This document shows positions 17,080 to 27,766 of a stretch of 64,000 bases of DNA, in pieces. The translations under genes were made by a program, and so were the position numbers. Below the pieces are notes generated by a model, which searched no databases, was not told the origin of the DNA, and saw only the letters and a list, made by a program, of their open reading frames with translations. Numbering within the stretch: the first letter of the stretch is position 1; every line of letters starts with the position of its first letter. This DNA is from Gemmatimonadaceae bacterium (GTDB lineage Bacteria > Gemmatimonadota > Gemmatimonadetes > Gemmatimonadales > Gemmatimonadaceae): contig JABAQJ010000007.1 in assembly GCA_019186945.1 (NCBI GenBank), forward strand, positions 186,001 through 250,000, in the 5' to 3' direction.

Positions 17080-17113
17080 GCGACGAACGGGCGTCCGCGT
17101 ACCGCCACGAGCG

Positions 17114-17578
17114 CTATCTTGCGTCAGTTGGCGGAGAGGGATTGGGCGCCGACTCCTGCAGCGCTTCGTGCAGCGCGTGCCACGCGAGGCTGGCGCATTT
17201 GACCCGCATGGGAAGGCGGGCCACCCCGGAAAACACCTGTAACCGGCCTAACGATTTCTGCGACTCGGCATCGCCAGTGCCAGTCACCAGGGCGTGGAAC
17301 CGCTCGAACAGTGCCTCGGCTTCCGCGCGCGACTTCCCCTTGATTGCTTGCGTCATCATCGACGCCGATGCCTTGGAAATCGCGCATCCTTCGCCAACGA
17401 AAGACACGTCGGCCACCCGGTCGCCATCGAACCTGACGAACAGCTCCAATCGGTCGCCGCACAACGGATTGTGCCCCTTCACGTGCGCCGACGCGTCCGC
17501 GAGCGGTCCCCAGTTCCGGGGCGAGCGATTGTGGTCCAGGATGATCTCCTGGTAGAGCTCGCCGGTGTCCGTGCTCAT
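17114..17578 (-). CDS. sufU: SufU-type iron-sulfur assembly / zinc sulfur-transfer protein
   Basis: A 154-residue IscU-fold protein. Three conserved Cys positions are visible: NPLCGD (about 43), EGCAISKAS and VKCASLAWH. The spacing and the insertion between the last two match SufU rather than IscU. SufU is a zinc protein that accepts persulfide sulfur from SufS. The ATG overlaps the sufS stop codon (ATGA), so the two are made together, which fits their known partnership. Confidence 0.93.
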   Translation of the reverse strand: MSTDTGELYQEIILDHNRSPRNWGPLADASAHVKGHNPLCGDRLELFVRFDGDRVADVSFVGEGCAISKASASMMTQAIKGKSRAEAEALFERFHALVTGTGDAESQKSLGRLQVFSGVARLPMRVKCASLAWHALHEALQESAPNPSPPTDAR

Positions 17579-18843
17579 CCGAACACCCGCCGTACGACGT
17601 GAAGGGCGTCGATCATGGCGTCCACATCTTCCCGGGTCGTGTACACGTAGAACGACGCTCGTGCCGTCGATGGAACGCCAAACCGTCGCATCAAAGGCTG
17701 GGCACAGTGATGGCCGGCGCGCACCGCCACTCCCTCGCCGTCTAGGATCGTCCCGATGTCGTGAGGATGCACGCCCTCCATCGTGAAACTGAGCACACCG
17801 GCCTTGTGCCGCGCCGTGCCGATCACGCGCGTGCCGCGTACTTCGGCAAGGCGCTCGGTAGCGTACGCGAGGATGTCGCGTTCGTGCGACGCCACGGCTT
17901 CCATGCCAAGCCGTTGCAGGTAGCCGATCGCGGGAGCGAACGCGACGACCGCGGCGATGTCCGGCGTCCCCGCTTCGAACTTCGACGGCAGTGGAGCGAA
18001 TGTGGTACCCTGCTCGGACACCGTGTCGATCATGTCGCCGCCGCCCTGATATGGCGGCATCCGGTCGAGCCACGAGGTTCTGCCGTACAACACGCCCACG
18101 CCCGTCGGCCCGAGCATCTTGTGGCCAGAGAACGCGTAGAAGTCGCAGTCCAGCGACTGGACGTCCACCTCCATGTGCGGTGCGGCTTGGGCGCCGTCCA
18201 GCAATACGGCCGCGCCCACCTCATGCGCAGCGTCGGAGATCTCGCGCGCCGGGTTGATCGTGCCTAACGCGTTCGAAACGTGACCGAGCGCTACCAGTCG
18301 CGTCCGCGGCGAGAGCAGCCGCCGGTAGGCGTCCATGTCCAGTTCGCCCGTGTCCTGCACGGGAACGAACCGCAGTACGGCGCCAGCTCGATCGGCCAGC
18401 AGTTGCCACGGAACCAGGTTCGAGTGGTGCTCGAGCTGCGATACGACGATTTCGTCGCCGGCGCGCACGAACGCCTGCCCGAACGACGTCGCCACCAGGT
18501 TGATCGACTCCGTCGTCCCGCGCGTGAAAACGACTTCATGCACGTGCGGTGCGTTGATGAATCGCCGAACCGTCTCCCGCGATGCGTCGTACAGCGTCGT
18601 CGCACGCTCGGACAGGTAGTGGACCGCGCGGTGGATGTTGCCGTTCGACGTTGAGTAGTAGTCGCAGAGCGCATCGATGACGACTCGAGGCTTCTGGCTC
18701 GTCGCCGCGCTGTCCAGGTATACCAGTCGCTTACCGCGCGCGCTGACGCCGAGGATCGGGAAATCCGCGCGTACCGCGTGGGGGTCCAGGCGCGGCACCC
18801 CCGTCCCCATCGTTATCCCGGTCGGTGCGACGATCGAACTCAT
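17575..18843 (-). CDS. sufS: Cysteine desulfurase SufS
   Basis: A 422-residue PLP-dependent group II cysteine desulfurase. PLP is held on the Lys of AFSGHKMLGPTG; EHHSNLVPW and DGAQAAPH are the other cofactor-contact motifs. The catalytic Cys lies in RAGHHCAQPLM near residue 373, on the short loop typical of SufS. It converts cysteine to alanine and passes sulfur to SufU for Fe-S cluster building on SufBCD. Its ATG overlaps the sufD stop and its stop overlaps the sufU start. Confidence 0.95.
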   Translation of the reverse strand: MSSIVAPTGITMGTGVPRLDPHAVRADFPILGVSARGKRLVYLDSAATSQKPRVVIDALCDYYSTSNGNIHRAVHYLSERATTLYDASRETVRRFINAPHVHEVVFTRGTTESINLVATSFGQAFVRAGDEIVVSQLEHHSNLVPWQLLADRAGAVLRFVPVQDTGELDMDAYRRLLSPRTRLVALGHVSNALGTINPAREISDAAHEVGAAVLLDGAQAAPHMEVDVQSLDCDFYAFSGHKMLGPTGVGVLYGRTSWLDRMPPYQGGGDMIDTVSEQGTTFAPLPSKFEAGTPDIAAVVAFAPAIGYLQRLGMEAVASHERDILAYATERLAEVRGTRVIGTARHKAGVLSFTMEGVHPHDIGTILDGEGVAVRAGHHCAQPLMRRFGVPSTARASFYVYTTREDVDAMIDALHVVRRVFG

Positions 18844-20134
18844 TCGCCTGCGTATCGTGCGAGCGTCAGCGCTTCGAGCGCGGTCCGAAGCGGTTCCAGC
18901 TCGATCGTCTCGAGCACCTCGGCGGCGAACGCGTAGGTCAGGAGCCGCCGGGTCGTCGCTGCGGTGATGCCACGGCTCCGCATGTAGAACGCGCTGAGCG
19001 CGTCGAGTCGTCCAACTGTCGCTCCATGCGTGCACTTCACGTCGTCGGCGAATATCTCCAGCTGCGGCTTCGTGTCGATGCGGGCACGCTCGGACAGGAG
19101 CAACGTGTTGTTCGTCTGCTTGCCGTCGGTCTTCTGCGCCTCGGCGTGGACATACACCTTGCCGTTGAAAACGCCGTGGGATGCTCCGTCGAGGATCCCC
19201 TTGTACAGTTCGCGGGAGTAACAGTTGGGTCGGGCATGCTCGATCCGCGTCTGGTGATCGCAGTGCTGAACGTCGTCTAGCATGTACAGGCCGTTCAGCG
19301 TCGCCCCGGATCCTTCGCCTCCCAGCGTCGCGTAGATGTTGATCCGTGAAAGTTCCGCTCCCGTGGCGAACGAGAACGAATGGTAATGGGCGTCGCGTGC
19401 CAGCCGAGCGTCGACGTGGCCGGTGTGGAAGGCCCGCATGTTCTCGCGCTGCAGTCGGTAGTGGCGCAACGTGGCGCCATCATCGAGCACCGCCTCGGTG
19501 ACGGCGTTCGTCAGCGAGCGTCCGCCAGCCAGCGACGCGTACTGTTCGATCAGGCTGACTTCCGCGTTGCGGTCGACGACGACAAGGTTACGCGGGTGCG
19601 TGACGCCGCCGTCGGCGGCGTCATCCGTAAGAAACAGCATGTGCAACGGACGAGACACCCGCGTGTCCCGCGCCACATGAATGACGCTCCCGTCGCGCAT
19701 CAGTGCGGTGTTCAGTGCGACGAAGGCAAAGGCCTGCTCGTTGAAGCTGGCCACCCTGCCCAGATATCGTTCTACCAGCGTAGGCTCTTCCAGCAGGGCA
19801 CTGGCGAGGCTCATCGCGCGCACGCCGACCGGGAGCGACGCCGTCGACGACAGCGACGGCGCGAACCGGCCGTTCACGAAGACCAGCAGCGGCCACTCGT
19901 CGGATCCCGCCATCCACGGCGCGATCGCCGACCGGTCGATGGGTGCCGCCATCGGCCGCATCGGCTCGAACGAAGACTCGACGATCGGCGCCGGCGAAGT
20001 GAAATGCCAATCCTCGTTACGGGGCGTGGGGAACCCATGGGCGGTGAATCGCGCGAGCGCGTCACGCCGCATCGCGGCAAGGAACGACGGCCCCTCCTGC
20101 GGCAGTGCAGCGAAGTGCTCCAGGAAGGCCGTGT

Positions 20135-20138
<4 letters not shown>
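18840..20138 (-). CDS. sufD: Fe-S cluster scaffold subunit SufD
   Basis: A 432-residue SufBD-family protein. The helical N-terminus (FPTPRNEDWHFTS) and the long right-handed beta-helix core are recognisable, and the end carries the conserved CTHGATVGRLDALSAFYMRSRGI block. SufD pairs with SufB and two SufC ATPases to build clusters and take in iron. It starts with GTG, overlapping the sufC stop (GTGA), and ends overlapping the sufS start (ATGA). Confidence 0.94.
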
Positions 20139-20902
<764 letters not shown>

Positions 20903-20922
20903 TGGCTTCCTGTCCTGTTGTG

Positions 20923-22356
20923 TTAACCGACGCTGCCTTCGAGCGTGATGCCCAACAGTTGCTGGGCCTCCAGCGCAAACTCCATCGGCAGTTCCTTGAA
21001 GACCTCGCGGCAGAAACCGCTCACGATCATCGACACCGCCTGCTCGGCCGACAACCCGCGCTGCTTGAGGTAGAAAATCTGGTCCTCGCCGATCTTCGAA
21101 GTGCTCGCCTCGTGCTCGATGATCGCCGTGTTGTTCTGGGCCTCGATGTACGGGAACGTGTGCGCCCCGCAACGATTGCCGATCAGCATCGAATCGCACT
21201 GCGTGTAGTTCCGCGCTCCCGATGCCTTCGGCACGACCTTCACCTGACCACGATACGAGTTCTGACCATGGCCGGCAGAGATTCCCTTCGAGACGATGTT
21301 CGACTTCGTGTTCCTCCCGATATGGATCATCTTCGTCCCGGTGTCCGCCTGCTGCCGGTTGTTTACCACCGCCACCGAGTAGAACTCGCCAGTCGAGTTG
21401 TCTCCCTGCAGGATCACGCTGGGATACTTCCATGTGATCGCCGAACCGGTCTCAACCTGCGTCCACGAAATCTTCGCATTCCGCAGCGCCTTGCCACGCT
21501 TGGTGACAAAATTGTAAATCCCGCCACGCCCGTCCTCATCGCCCGCATACCAGTTTTGTACGGTCGAGTACTTGACGGTGGCATTGTCCAGCGCCACCAG
21601 TTCCACGACCGCCGCGTGCAACTGGTTCGCCGAGCGTTTCGGCGCCGTGCACCCTTCCAGGTAGCTCACGTAGGCACCTTCGTCGGCGACGATCAGCGTC
21701 CTCTCGAACTGCCCTGTGCCCTCGGCGTTGATACGGAAGTATGTCGATAGCTCCATCGGGCAACGCACGCCTTTCGGCACATAGACGAACGATCCGTCGC
21801 TGAACACCGCAGCATTCAATGCGGCGAAAAAGTTGTCGCTGTAGGGCACGACGGAGCCAAGGTACTGCTCGACGAGACCCGGATGCTCCTGCACCGCCTC
21901 GCCGAAGGAGCAGAAAACGATCCCGTGCTTCTTCAGTTCCTCCTTGTACGTCGTTCCCACCGACACCGAGTCGAAAACGGCGTCCACAGCCACGCCTGCG
22001 AGCAGCTTCTGCTCGTGCAGCGGTATCCCGAGCTTGTCGTATGTCTCGCGGATCTTCGGGTCCAGTTCGTCCAGACTGCCTAACGGCTTCGCTGTCTTCG
22101 GCGCCGAGTAGTAGCTGATCGCCTGGTAGTCCAGCGGAGGATACGTGACGTTCGACCAGTGCGGTTCCGTCAAGGTCTGCCAGCGGCGGAACGCCTTGAG
22201 CCGCCACTCGAGCATGAATGCCGGCTCGCGCTTCCTTCGCGAAATCGCACGGACTACATCCTCGTTCAGCCCCGGCGGAAGCGTGTCCGCCTCGATGTCC
22301 GTGGTGAAGCCGTACTGATATTCCTTCCCGACGAGGGATTCGATCGACGAACTCAT
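20923..22356 (-). CDS. sufB: Fe-S cluster scaffold subunit SufB
   Basis: A 477-residue scaffold protein of about the usual SufB length. Characteristic blocks are [35 protein letters not shown] and [20 protein letters not shown]. The conserved Cys of [10 protein letters not shown] and the Glu/His region of [17 protein letters not shown] correspond to positions implicated in cluster assembly. The ATG overlaps the sufR-like stop codon (ATGA), so repressor and scaffold are co-translated. Confidence 0.96.
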   Translation of the reverse strand: MSSSIESLVGKEYQYGFTTDIEADTLPPGLNEDVVRAISRRKREPAFMLEWRLKAFRRWQTLTEPHWSNVTYPPLDYQAISYYSAPKTAKPLGSLDELDPKIRETYDKLGIPLHEQKLLAGVAVDAVFDSVSVGTTYKEELKKHGIVFCSFGEAVQEHPGLVEQYLGSVVPYSDNFFAALNAAVFSDGSFVYVPKGVRCPMELSTYFRINAEGTGQFERTLIVADEGAYVSYLEGCTAPKRSANQLHAAVVELVALDNATVKYSTVQNWYAGDEDGRGGIYNFVTKRGKALRNAKISWTQVETGSAITWKYPSVILQGDNSTGEFYSVAVVNNRQQADTGTKMIHIGRNTKSNIVSKGISAGHGQNSYRGQVKVVPKASGARNYTQCDSMLIGNRCGAHTFPYIEAQNNTAIIEHEASTSKIGEDQIFYLKQRGLSAEQAVSMIVSGFCREVFKELPMEFALEAQQLLGITLEGSVG

Positions 22357-23069
22357 TCCGACTCCTGCCAGAGTACCGGCTGCCCCGACTGCGTCGACGC
22401 GACCGAAGCCAGGTCCGGCGTGGGACTGGCGTGTATGCAGTACGCACAGCAACTCGCGCCCTTTGCCATGTGGGCCTGACGCGTCACTTCCGTGCCTAAC
22501 ACCTCTTCGATGAACTGCTCCTCCGCCTCGCACACCTCCGGATACTGCTGCGCAACGAGGCGGATCGCGCAGTTGTGCTCCGTCAGCGTCTGCGTCGCGC
22601 TTCCTCCGTCGCCCTCGGCTTCCGCCATGTAGCCTAACGAAGTGAGCAGCGCCGCCAGCCGATGCGCACGCTCGGCCACCGGCAGGCGCGACAGTTCCGG
22701 CTTCGCCGAAGCCGCAATCGCCTCCCAGCGATCCCGAAACAGCCGCACCACGCCAGCTGTCCCCTCGCGCGCATGCACGTGCTCCAGCGCCTGCACGAGC
22801 GCGGACTCGTACGCGTTCGGAAAAAGCGCCTGGCCAGCGCCCGTCAGCGAATAAGCGAAACTCGGACCGCCCACACCGCGAATCTCCCGCCGATACTCGA
22901 CCAACCCCTCCGACTCCAACTCCTTCAAATGCCGACGAAGCGCGTTCGGAGTCACCCCGAAACGATCGGCAAGTGCCTTCGCCGTAAGAGCTTGAGCCTT
23001 CTTCAGCGCGACAAGGATCTCACCGCGCAACCCACGAAAGCCGACTGGCCCCACCCACGGGTTTGCCAT
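22353..23069 (-). CDS. sufR: SufR-like Fe-S cluster-sensing transcriptional regulator
   Basis: A 238-residue regulator. The N-terminal winged helix contains [31 protein letters not shown]. The C-terminus carries the cysteine set expected for an Fe-S sensor: [18 protein letters not shown], then CCAYC about 30 residues later. SufR binds a [4Fe-4S] cluster and represses suf genes when clusters are plentiful. Being the first gene of the operon, it probably controls its own promoter. ATG 23069 starts the helix-turn-helix domain; the frame is open upstream without support. No ribosome-binding site is seen. Confidence 0.86.
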   Translation of the reverse strand: MANPWVGPVGFRGLRGEILVALKKAQALTAKALADRFGVTPNALRRHLKELESEGLVEYRREIRGVGGPSFAYSLTGAGQALFPNAYESALVQALEHVHAREGTAGVVRLFRDRWEAIAASAKPELSRLPVAERAHRLAALLTSLGYMAEAEGDGGSATQTLTEHNCAIRLVAQQYPEVCEAEEQFIEEVLGTEVTRQAHMAKGASCCAYCIHASPTPDLASVASTQSGQPVLWQESE

Positions 23070-23071
23070 GT

Positions 23072-23086
23072 CGACCAAGCTAGTCG
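23072..23086. promoter_or_regulatory. Imperfect dyad overlapping the suf -10 region, possible SufR operator
   Basis: CGACCA and TAGTCG form arms matching at five of six positions around a three-base centre. The dyad covers the candidate -10 box and ends 3 bases before the sufR start, where an autorepressor would be expected to bind. One such dyad can arise by chance. Confidence 0.28.
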
Positions 23087-23105
23087 GCTTTTTCCAATTG
23101 TTCAA
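23077..23105 (-). promoter_or_regulatory. Candidate promoter of the suf operon
   Basis: Read on the minus strand, TTGAAC (23105-23100) and TAGCTT (23082-23077) stand 17 bases apart in a locally AT-rich stretch. Transcription would begin near 23070, directly at the sufR start codon, so the message may be leaderless, in line with the missing ribosome-binding site. The -10 match is modest. Confidence 0.35.
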
Positions 23106-23306
23106 CAAAAATGTTCGAGAATTACGCCCAAGGGCCAGCACGAACACTACCGGTAGTTGCCCGAGTGTACTGCCTGCGCCGAGCGACCGACCTTGGTACA
23201 GGACAACGAACGGCGTGGCGGGAGCACCGTAGTCGGGGTGCGGGGCCAGGGGCGGGACGCGAGGGGGTCGAGGTCGACGGCGTTTGCGGTACTCCCGCGC
23301 GCCGGT

Positions 23307-24359
23307 ATGGAAGAATCGGAGTCGAAAAGCGCTTGTGACGTACCTGCGGCCCCACGGCCAGTCCGGAGACAGCGGATGCTCGATCCAAATCCCTCTGAAT
23401 CCCCACTCGCTCATCTACGCGGCGACGCTCGGAATACGGCGTCGGCTTCGTCGACCGTTTCAGATGAGCCTCTTCCTCACGAGGCCGATATCCACGGCGA
23501 GCCGGCCGCTCTGTTCGGGGGAACACTCCAGCTCTATGGGAACGTTCGCCTACCCGGGGCGCGCTTCTACCGCGTCCTGCGCGACGCCGGCCAGGAAACC
23601 GTCCCCTTCACCGGCCTCGGCTGGCCACTCTATCGGGTACGGAACGGCCGCCTCCAGGAGAACTGGGTCGCCTCGGACCAGGATGGATGGTACGCGATTC
23701 AGCCTCCAGGCGATCACTGGTATCCGGACACGTTGCTTCTCGAGTGGCAGCCTGAGTCGGAGGGACGACACTGCCTCCGCGTGGAGTGCGCCGATGCATA
23801 CCGGAATCCGATCGGCGAGGTTTCGACGCGGGTGATGCGTGTGGACAACGCCAACGCCATCGTCACCTATCTCCAACTCTCGTGGAAGTTCGGGTCGGAG
23901 CCGGATGCGATGTTACATGCGGCATCGCGAAGCCTGCTGCACCCATTCCCGGCGATAAGGCGCGGTCCCGCGGCCGAGGCTGTGCAGGTGATGTTTCGCG
24001 CTCGCGTTTCCGCGGCACGCTTCCGATACGCGTCGATCGGCACCAGCGGGTGCGGGGCGACCGACTTCGCACTAGTCGCCGATGCGGCCAATCACGCTTC
24101 ACACTGGTTCTCGAACGCGGACGATGGTGCGGCCACTCTGCAGGGCCGATTCGAGCTGCGAGCGGGTGCACCCGAGGGCGCATACGCCTTCAACGTGTAC
24201 GCGTCGCAACGCATCGCAGACGAGGACGCAGACCCGCTGGGCGCTGTATCCAGCGACTGCCTCCCGCTGCACATTTCACCGACTGTTCCAGTGGCAGTCG
24301 TCGATCGGCCGCCGGACGATATCGCACGAACAATGACGCGGACTGGCACGCGCCGCTGA
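23307..24359 (+). CDS. Hypothetical protein, predicted mostly beta
   Basis: A 350-residue protein I do not recognise. The first 70 residues are polar and low in order. From about residue 75 it reads as beta-rich (ALFGGTLQLYGNVRLPGARFYRVLRDAG, then WYAIQPPGDHWYPDTLLLEWQPESEGRHCLRVECADAYRNPIGE), resembling carbohydrate-binding or immunoglobulin-like folds. There is no clear signal peptide. The start is uncertain: ATG 23307 and ATG 23376 are both possible, and the frame is open back to 23157. It is divergent from the suf operon. Confidence 0.55.
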   Translation: MEESESKSACDVPAAPRPVRRQRMLDPNPSESPLAHLRGDARNTASASSTVSDEPLPHEADIHGEPAALFGGTLQLYGNVRLPGARFYRVLRDAGQETVPFTGLGWPLYRVRNGRLQENWVASDQDGWYAIQPPGDHWYPDTLLLEWQPESEGRHCLRVECADAYRNPIGEVSTRVMRVDNANAIVTYLQLSWKFGSEPDAMLHAASRSLLHPFPAIRRGPAAEAVQVMFRARVSAARFRYASIGTSGCGATDFALVADAANHASHWFSNADDGAATLQGRFELRAGAPEGAYAFNVYASQRIADEDADPLGAVSSDCLPLHISPTVPVAVVDRPPDDIARTMTRTGTRR

Positions 24360-24412
24360 GTTCACCATCTGCGAGCGGGAGAAGCCGACGCCGGCTGCAC
24401 GATCACGGCGGA

Positions 24413-25381
24413 TCAGCGGAGGTGCTGCACGAGGAAGTTCGCGACCCGCCGGTTGATGCTGGTGTCCGCGAAGATATCGTGTGCGGCACCGACGACCACG
24501 TGACGCTCCACGATCGCAGAAGGATTCGACGCGCGAATCGCCTGCTCCATTCTCTGCATCTGCTGCCAGGCTACGGTGCAGTCGCGGTCCCCGTTCCAGA
24601 GCTGAATGGGTGGCGTGCGACGCACAGAGGCTGCCGGAGATGCAGACGGGAGTCGCGCCGTATCGGCTGGCGACGCAACGCTGGCGATGCCCAGAAGGCG
24701 GAAGAGGTTCGCCACGTTTGCCGGGTCCAGAGCACATCCGTTCGCTGCATTGTCCTGCGGAATCGCCAGGAAGTCGGTTGGCCCCGACAGCGATGCCACC
24801 ACGGTCGCATCGCTCCCCTCGCGTGAGCACCCCAACCCCAGTCCAAGAAGCGCACTGTCGGGCGAGGCAACACCCGCCATCAGTGTCATTTGCGCTCCGG
24901 CGCTCACGCCGACGATGGCCACGCGAGAGGTGTCGGCCCGAATTCGCTGGGCCTCCTTTCGCAAGCAGCGCACCGCGGTGAACAGGTCGTGCATCTGTGC
25001 CGGCCAGACACTGTCCGTCGAGAGTCGGTAGTCGACGGACGCGAGCACCGCGCCGCGACGCAGGATTTCCGCGCACACGCTATTGGGTCCGAACGACCGG
25101 CTCCCGGATACCCAGGATCCTCCGTGCACGCAGAGAACGAGGGGAAGCCGTCGTTTCAGCCCTGAAGTACGGAACACGTCCATGACCTGACGCGGGTGCG
25201 CGACGCCGGGAACGTACGGAATGCCTAACGCCAGGGTGTCGATCGTGTTTGCCCCGGTCGCCTCGATCGTCGCGGTAGCGCGCCGAGCCGCCGCCAAGGA
25301 GCCATCGGCGTTGCAAGCCACGAACGTTGCAGATGCCACGCCAAGAACAGCGTGTACGCCGTAACGCAGATGGAATCGCAT
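24413..25381 (-). CDS. Carboxylesterase-like lipoprotein (alpha/beta hydrolase)
   Basis: A 322-residue exported hydrolase. The start ATG 25381 has GGGGAGGAA just upstream and opens a signal sequence ending in a lipobox-like FVAC. The oxyanion motif is CVHGGSW, the nucleophile elbow GVSAGAQ, the acid Asp lies in LWNGDRDCTV and the His in VGAAHDIF. This HGG pattern is that of the hormone-sensitive-lipase/BD-FAE group, which cuts acyl or feruloyl esters. It ends 53 bases from the convergent hypothetical gene. Confidence 0.8.
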   Translation of the reverse strand: MRFHLRYGVHAVLGVASATFVACNADGSLAAARRATATIEATGANTIDTLALGIPYVPGVAHPRQVMDVFRTSGLKRRLPLVLCVHGGSWVSGSRSFGPNSVCAEILRRGAVLASVDYRLSTDSVWPAQMHDLFTAVRCLRKEAQRIRADTSRVAIVGVSAGAQMTLMAGVASPDSALLGLGLGCSREGSDATVVASLSGPTDFLAIPQDNAANGCALDPANVANLFRLLGIASVASPADTARLPSASPAASVRRTPPIQLWNGDRDCTVAWQQMQRMEQAIRASNPSAIVERHVVVGAAHDIFADTSINRRVANFLVQHLR

Positions 25382-25588
25382 CCGTTCCTCCCCCGAATTG
25401 GTGTTGCCCCCCGCCCTGCGGCCCGGAACATACCGCGTTCGCGTCATTGGCGCGCCACCGGCCCGCACCCGGAGGCGATCGACCGGTAATGACCATCCGG
25501 GTGCGTCGGCAGGAGGAATCGGGGTTGCGCGCCCCTGCCCGACAGACGCAGACCATCCGCGCGGTTCGCCAGCGCTCCCGGCCGGTGT

Positions 25589-26686
25589 CTAACCGTTAGG
25601 CACTATCAGAGCCTTGGTCACTGTTCGCTCCTCGACAGCGCGCAACGCGGATGCCGCTCCGTCCAGGCCGTAACGCCCGCCAATCATTTCTCTCCACGGT
25701 ACGCGCGACCCGAACCTGACCGCGGCGTTGACGGCGCCATAGAAATGCGAGAAGTCGCACCCCCACACGCCCCGAACTTCCACGTGTTTCCGGTTGATGT
25801 GCCAGTGCGGGTGAATTCGCACATCACCGTTATCCGTGTAGTGCCCGCAGATCACGATCCGGCCGCCATCCCGCACGAGATCGAATGCCTGTGCCACTGC
25901 GTCGGGCGCTCCCGAAGCCTCGATCACCACATCGACGCCGTGCCCGCCAGTGATGCCGCGCACGTGCTCTACCCGATCGCGTGGATCGACTGTCAGCCCC
26001 AGCACGTCCGTTGCCCCCATGCGCATCGCGAACTCCAGTCGCGATGCGGGAGCGCCGATCGCCACGACCCGATCGGCGCCGGACAAGGCTGCCAGCGCCA
26101 CCGCCGACTGCCCGACGGGCCCCACCCCGAGCACCGCCACGCGCTGCCCGAATCGCAGTTCGGCGCGCTCGATCGCGTGCATCGAGGTGACGAGGCCGCA
26201 CCCGCCGCCGATGAAACACTCGGGGTCCATACCATCCGGCAGCCGCAACATGTGCACACCGGGCTTGAGCCAAAGCGCTTGTGCCCAGCCGCCGAGCAGG
26301 CCGTCGTTGGCGCTCAACGTGATACCGTACACCCGCCGGTGCGGACAGCGCGTCGTCTGTTTCGATACGAGGCAGTGGTAGCACCGGCCGCACGTGCCGT
26401 GCACGTCGAGGAACGTGACCGTATCCCCGACGCGGAACGGCCGCCCGGCAATGTCGTCGATCGGCGCCGCCAGCTCGGCGATGGTCCCAACCGATACGTG
26501 CCCCGGAACGATCGGGTAAGGCACACCCGACAGCTTCCCGTGATGCAGGTGAACGTCGGTACCGCAGACCTCCGAGAATCGTACCTCCAGCAACACCCCT
26601 CCGTCCTTCGGTTCCGGTGCCGGGATGTCCCGCAGTTCGAGGGGCGCGTGAGGCGCCGGCATGACCACGGCGCGATATGTCGTCAT
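25589..26686 (-). CDS. Zinc-dependent medium-chain alcohol dehydrogenase
   Basis: A 365-residue NAD(P)-dependent dehydrogenase. The catalytic zinc ligand Cys is in EVCGTDVH and the His in VPGHVSVG; the Glu that usually follows this His (GHE) is Val here. A structural-zinc-like cysteine set is CGRCYHCLVSKQTTRC. The Rossmann motif is VAVLGVGPVGQSAVALA. The start ATG 26686 begins the family domain; an in-frame GTG at 26722 is possible. It lies 66 bases downstream of the molybdenum hydroxylase FAD subunit, on the same strand, and may act on a related alcohol/aldehyde pathway. Confidence 0.85.
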   Translation of the reverse strand: MTTYRAVVMPAPHAPLELRDIPAPEPKDGGVLLEVRFSEVCGTDVHLHHGKLSGVPYPIVPGHVSVGTIAELAAPIDDIAGRPFRVGDTVTFLDVHGTCGRCYHCLVSKQTTRCPHRRVYGITLSANDGLLGGWAQALWLKPGVHMLRLPDGMDPECFIGGGCGLVTSMHAIERAELRFGQRVAVLGVGPVGQSAVALAALSGADRVVAIGAPASRLEFAMRMGATDVLGLTVDPRDRVEHVRGITGGHGVDVVIEASGAPDAVAQAFDLVRDGGRIVICGHYTDNGDVRIHPHWHINRKHVEVRGVWGCDFSHFYGAVNAAVRFGSRVPWREMIGGRYGLDGAASALRAVEERTVTKALIVPNG

Positions 26687-26752
26687 ATCGGGTGCGAGCG
26701 AGGTGAGGAAAAAGGCCCGCAACCCACCGAGCGAGCCTTCGGTGGCGTTCGG

Positions 26753-27766
26753 CTACGGGGAATTGAGGTCGACGATCGCGCGACGGAGAAGCGCGCCCGC
26801 GAGATCCACCTTGTATCCATTCTTCGCCAGCGGTCTGGCATCGTGTAGCGCCCGCTCGGCAAGCGTGTCGACATCGTCCTCGCCCAGCGTTCCGGACGCT
26901 ACGTCTTCCTCGATCGACGTCGTCACGCGCCAGGGGATGGGCGCCACGCCGCCCAGGACGAGCCGTACGGACCCGTCGGTGCGTCGTGCCCACGCAACCG
27001 ACACCACGGCGAAGTCCCACGCCCCACGCTGCGTTACCTTGTCGAACGCCTGCCGCTTGCCTGACGACAACGCCGGCAGCTCAACTGCGCGGATCGCCTC
27101 GCCGTCGGTCAGGACGTTCTCCGAGTCGATTCGGCGAGCGGGAAGCACGAAGAAGTCCTCGATCGCGATCGCACGCTCTCCCGTCCGCTGTCCAGTCACG
27201 TGCAACGTCGCGCCAAGCGCCATCAGCGCGACCGCGGTATCCGAAGGATGCACGATGAAGCAGGGCCCCCCGCCAAGGATCGCGTGATGCTCGTTCTCGC
27301 CATGGTACGCATAGCAGTGAGAACCGCCGTGCTTGTGGCACGGGAGCCGCTGGCGGAAGTACCAGCATCGTGGCCGCTGGCACAGGTTGCCGCCTAACGT
27401 GCCCATGTTTCGTAACGCCGGACTGCCGACCAGTTCGCACGCCCGGACAACCGCCGGGAACGCCGTCCGCATTCGCCCATCGCTTGCGATGGCGGCAAGC
27501 GTGGTCGCCGCGCCAATCAGCGCCGATCCATCCTCGCGCCAGGCGATTCCCCTCAGGTCGGAGATCCGGGCCAGGTCGACCAGCGCACGCGGTCGAACCA
27601 GCCGCTCCCGGATGGAAGGAACGAGATCCGTTCCACCACCCAGCGGAACGGCGCCAGGGGCATCGAGCAGCGCTCTCGCCTGTGCCAGATCGCCGGCAGG
27701 GACGTACGAAGGGTCGCCTGCCCCGGACGACTCCGTTGAGCCCTCTGTTCCTGACGGTAAGTTCAT
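26753..27766 (-). CDS. FAD-binding subunit of molybdenum hydroxylase (PaoB/YagS-like)
   Basis: A 337-residue FAD-binding middle subunit. FAD motifs are VPLGGGTDLVP and GTLGGNLCQRPRCWYFR. The cysteines in QRPRCWYFRQRLPCHKHG and GSHCYAYHGENEHH match the additional [4Fe-4S] cluster of PaoB, the FAD subunit of the E. coli periplasmic aldehyde oxidoreductase. It passes electrons from the 2Fe-2S subunit to an acceptor. Its partners are encoded 2.7 kb upstream, separated by four unrelated genes. Its ATG overlaps the divergent lipoprotein start by two bases (CATG). Confidence 0.88.
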   Translation of the reverse strand: MNLPSGTEGSTESSGAGDPSYVPAGDLAQARALLDAPGAVPLGGGTDLVPSIRERLVRPRALVDLARISDLRGIAWREDGSALIGAATTLAAIASDGRMRTAFPAVVRACELVGSPALRNMGTLGGNLCQRPRCWYFRQRLPCHKHGGSHCYAYHGENEHHAILGGGPCFIVHPSDTAVALMALGATLHVTGQRTGERAIAIEDFFVLPARRIDSENVLTDGEAIRAVELPALSSGKRQAFDKVTQRGAWDFAVVSVAWARRTDGSVRLVLGGVAPIPWRVTTSIEEDVASGTLGEDDVDTLAERALHDARPLAKNGYKVDLAGALLRRAIVDLNSP

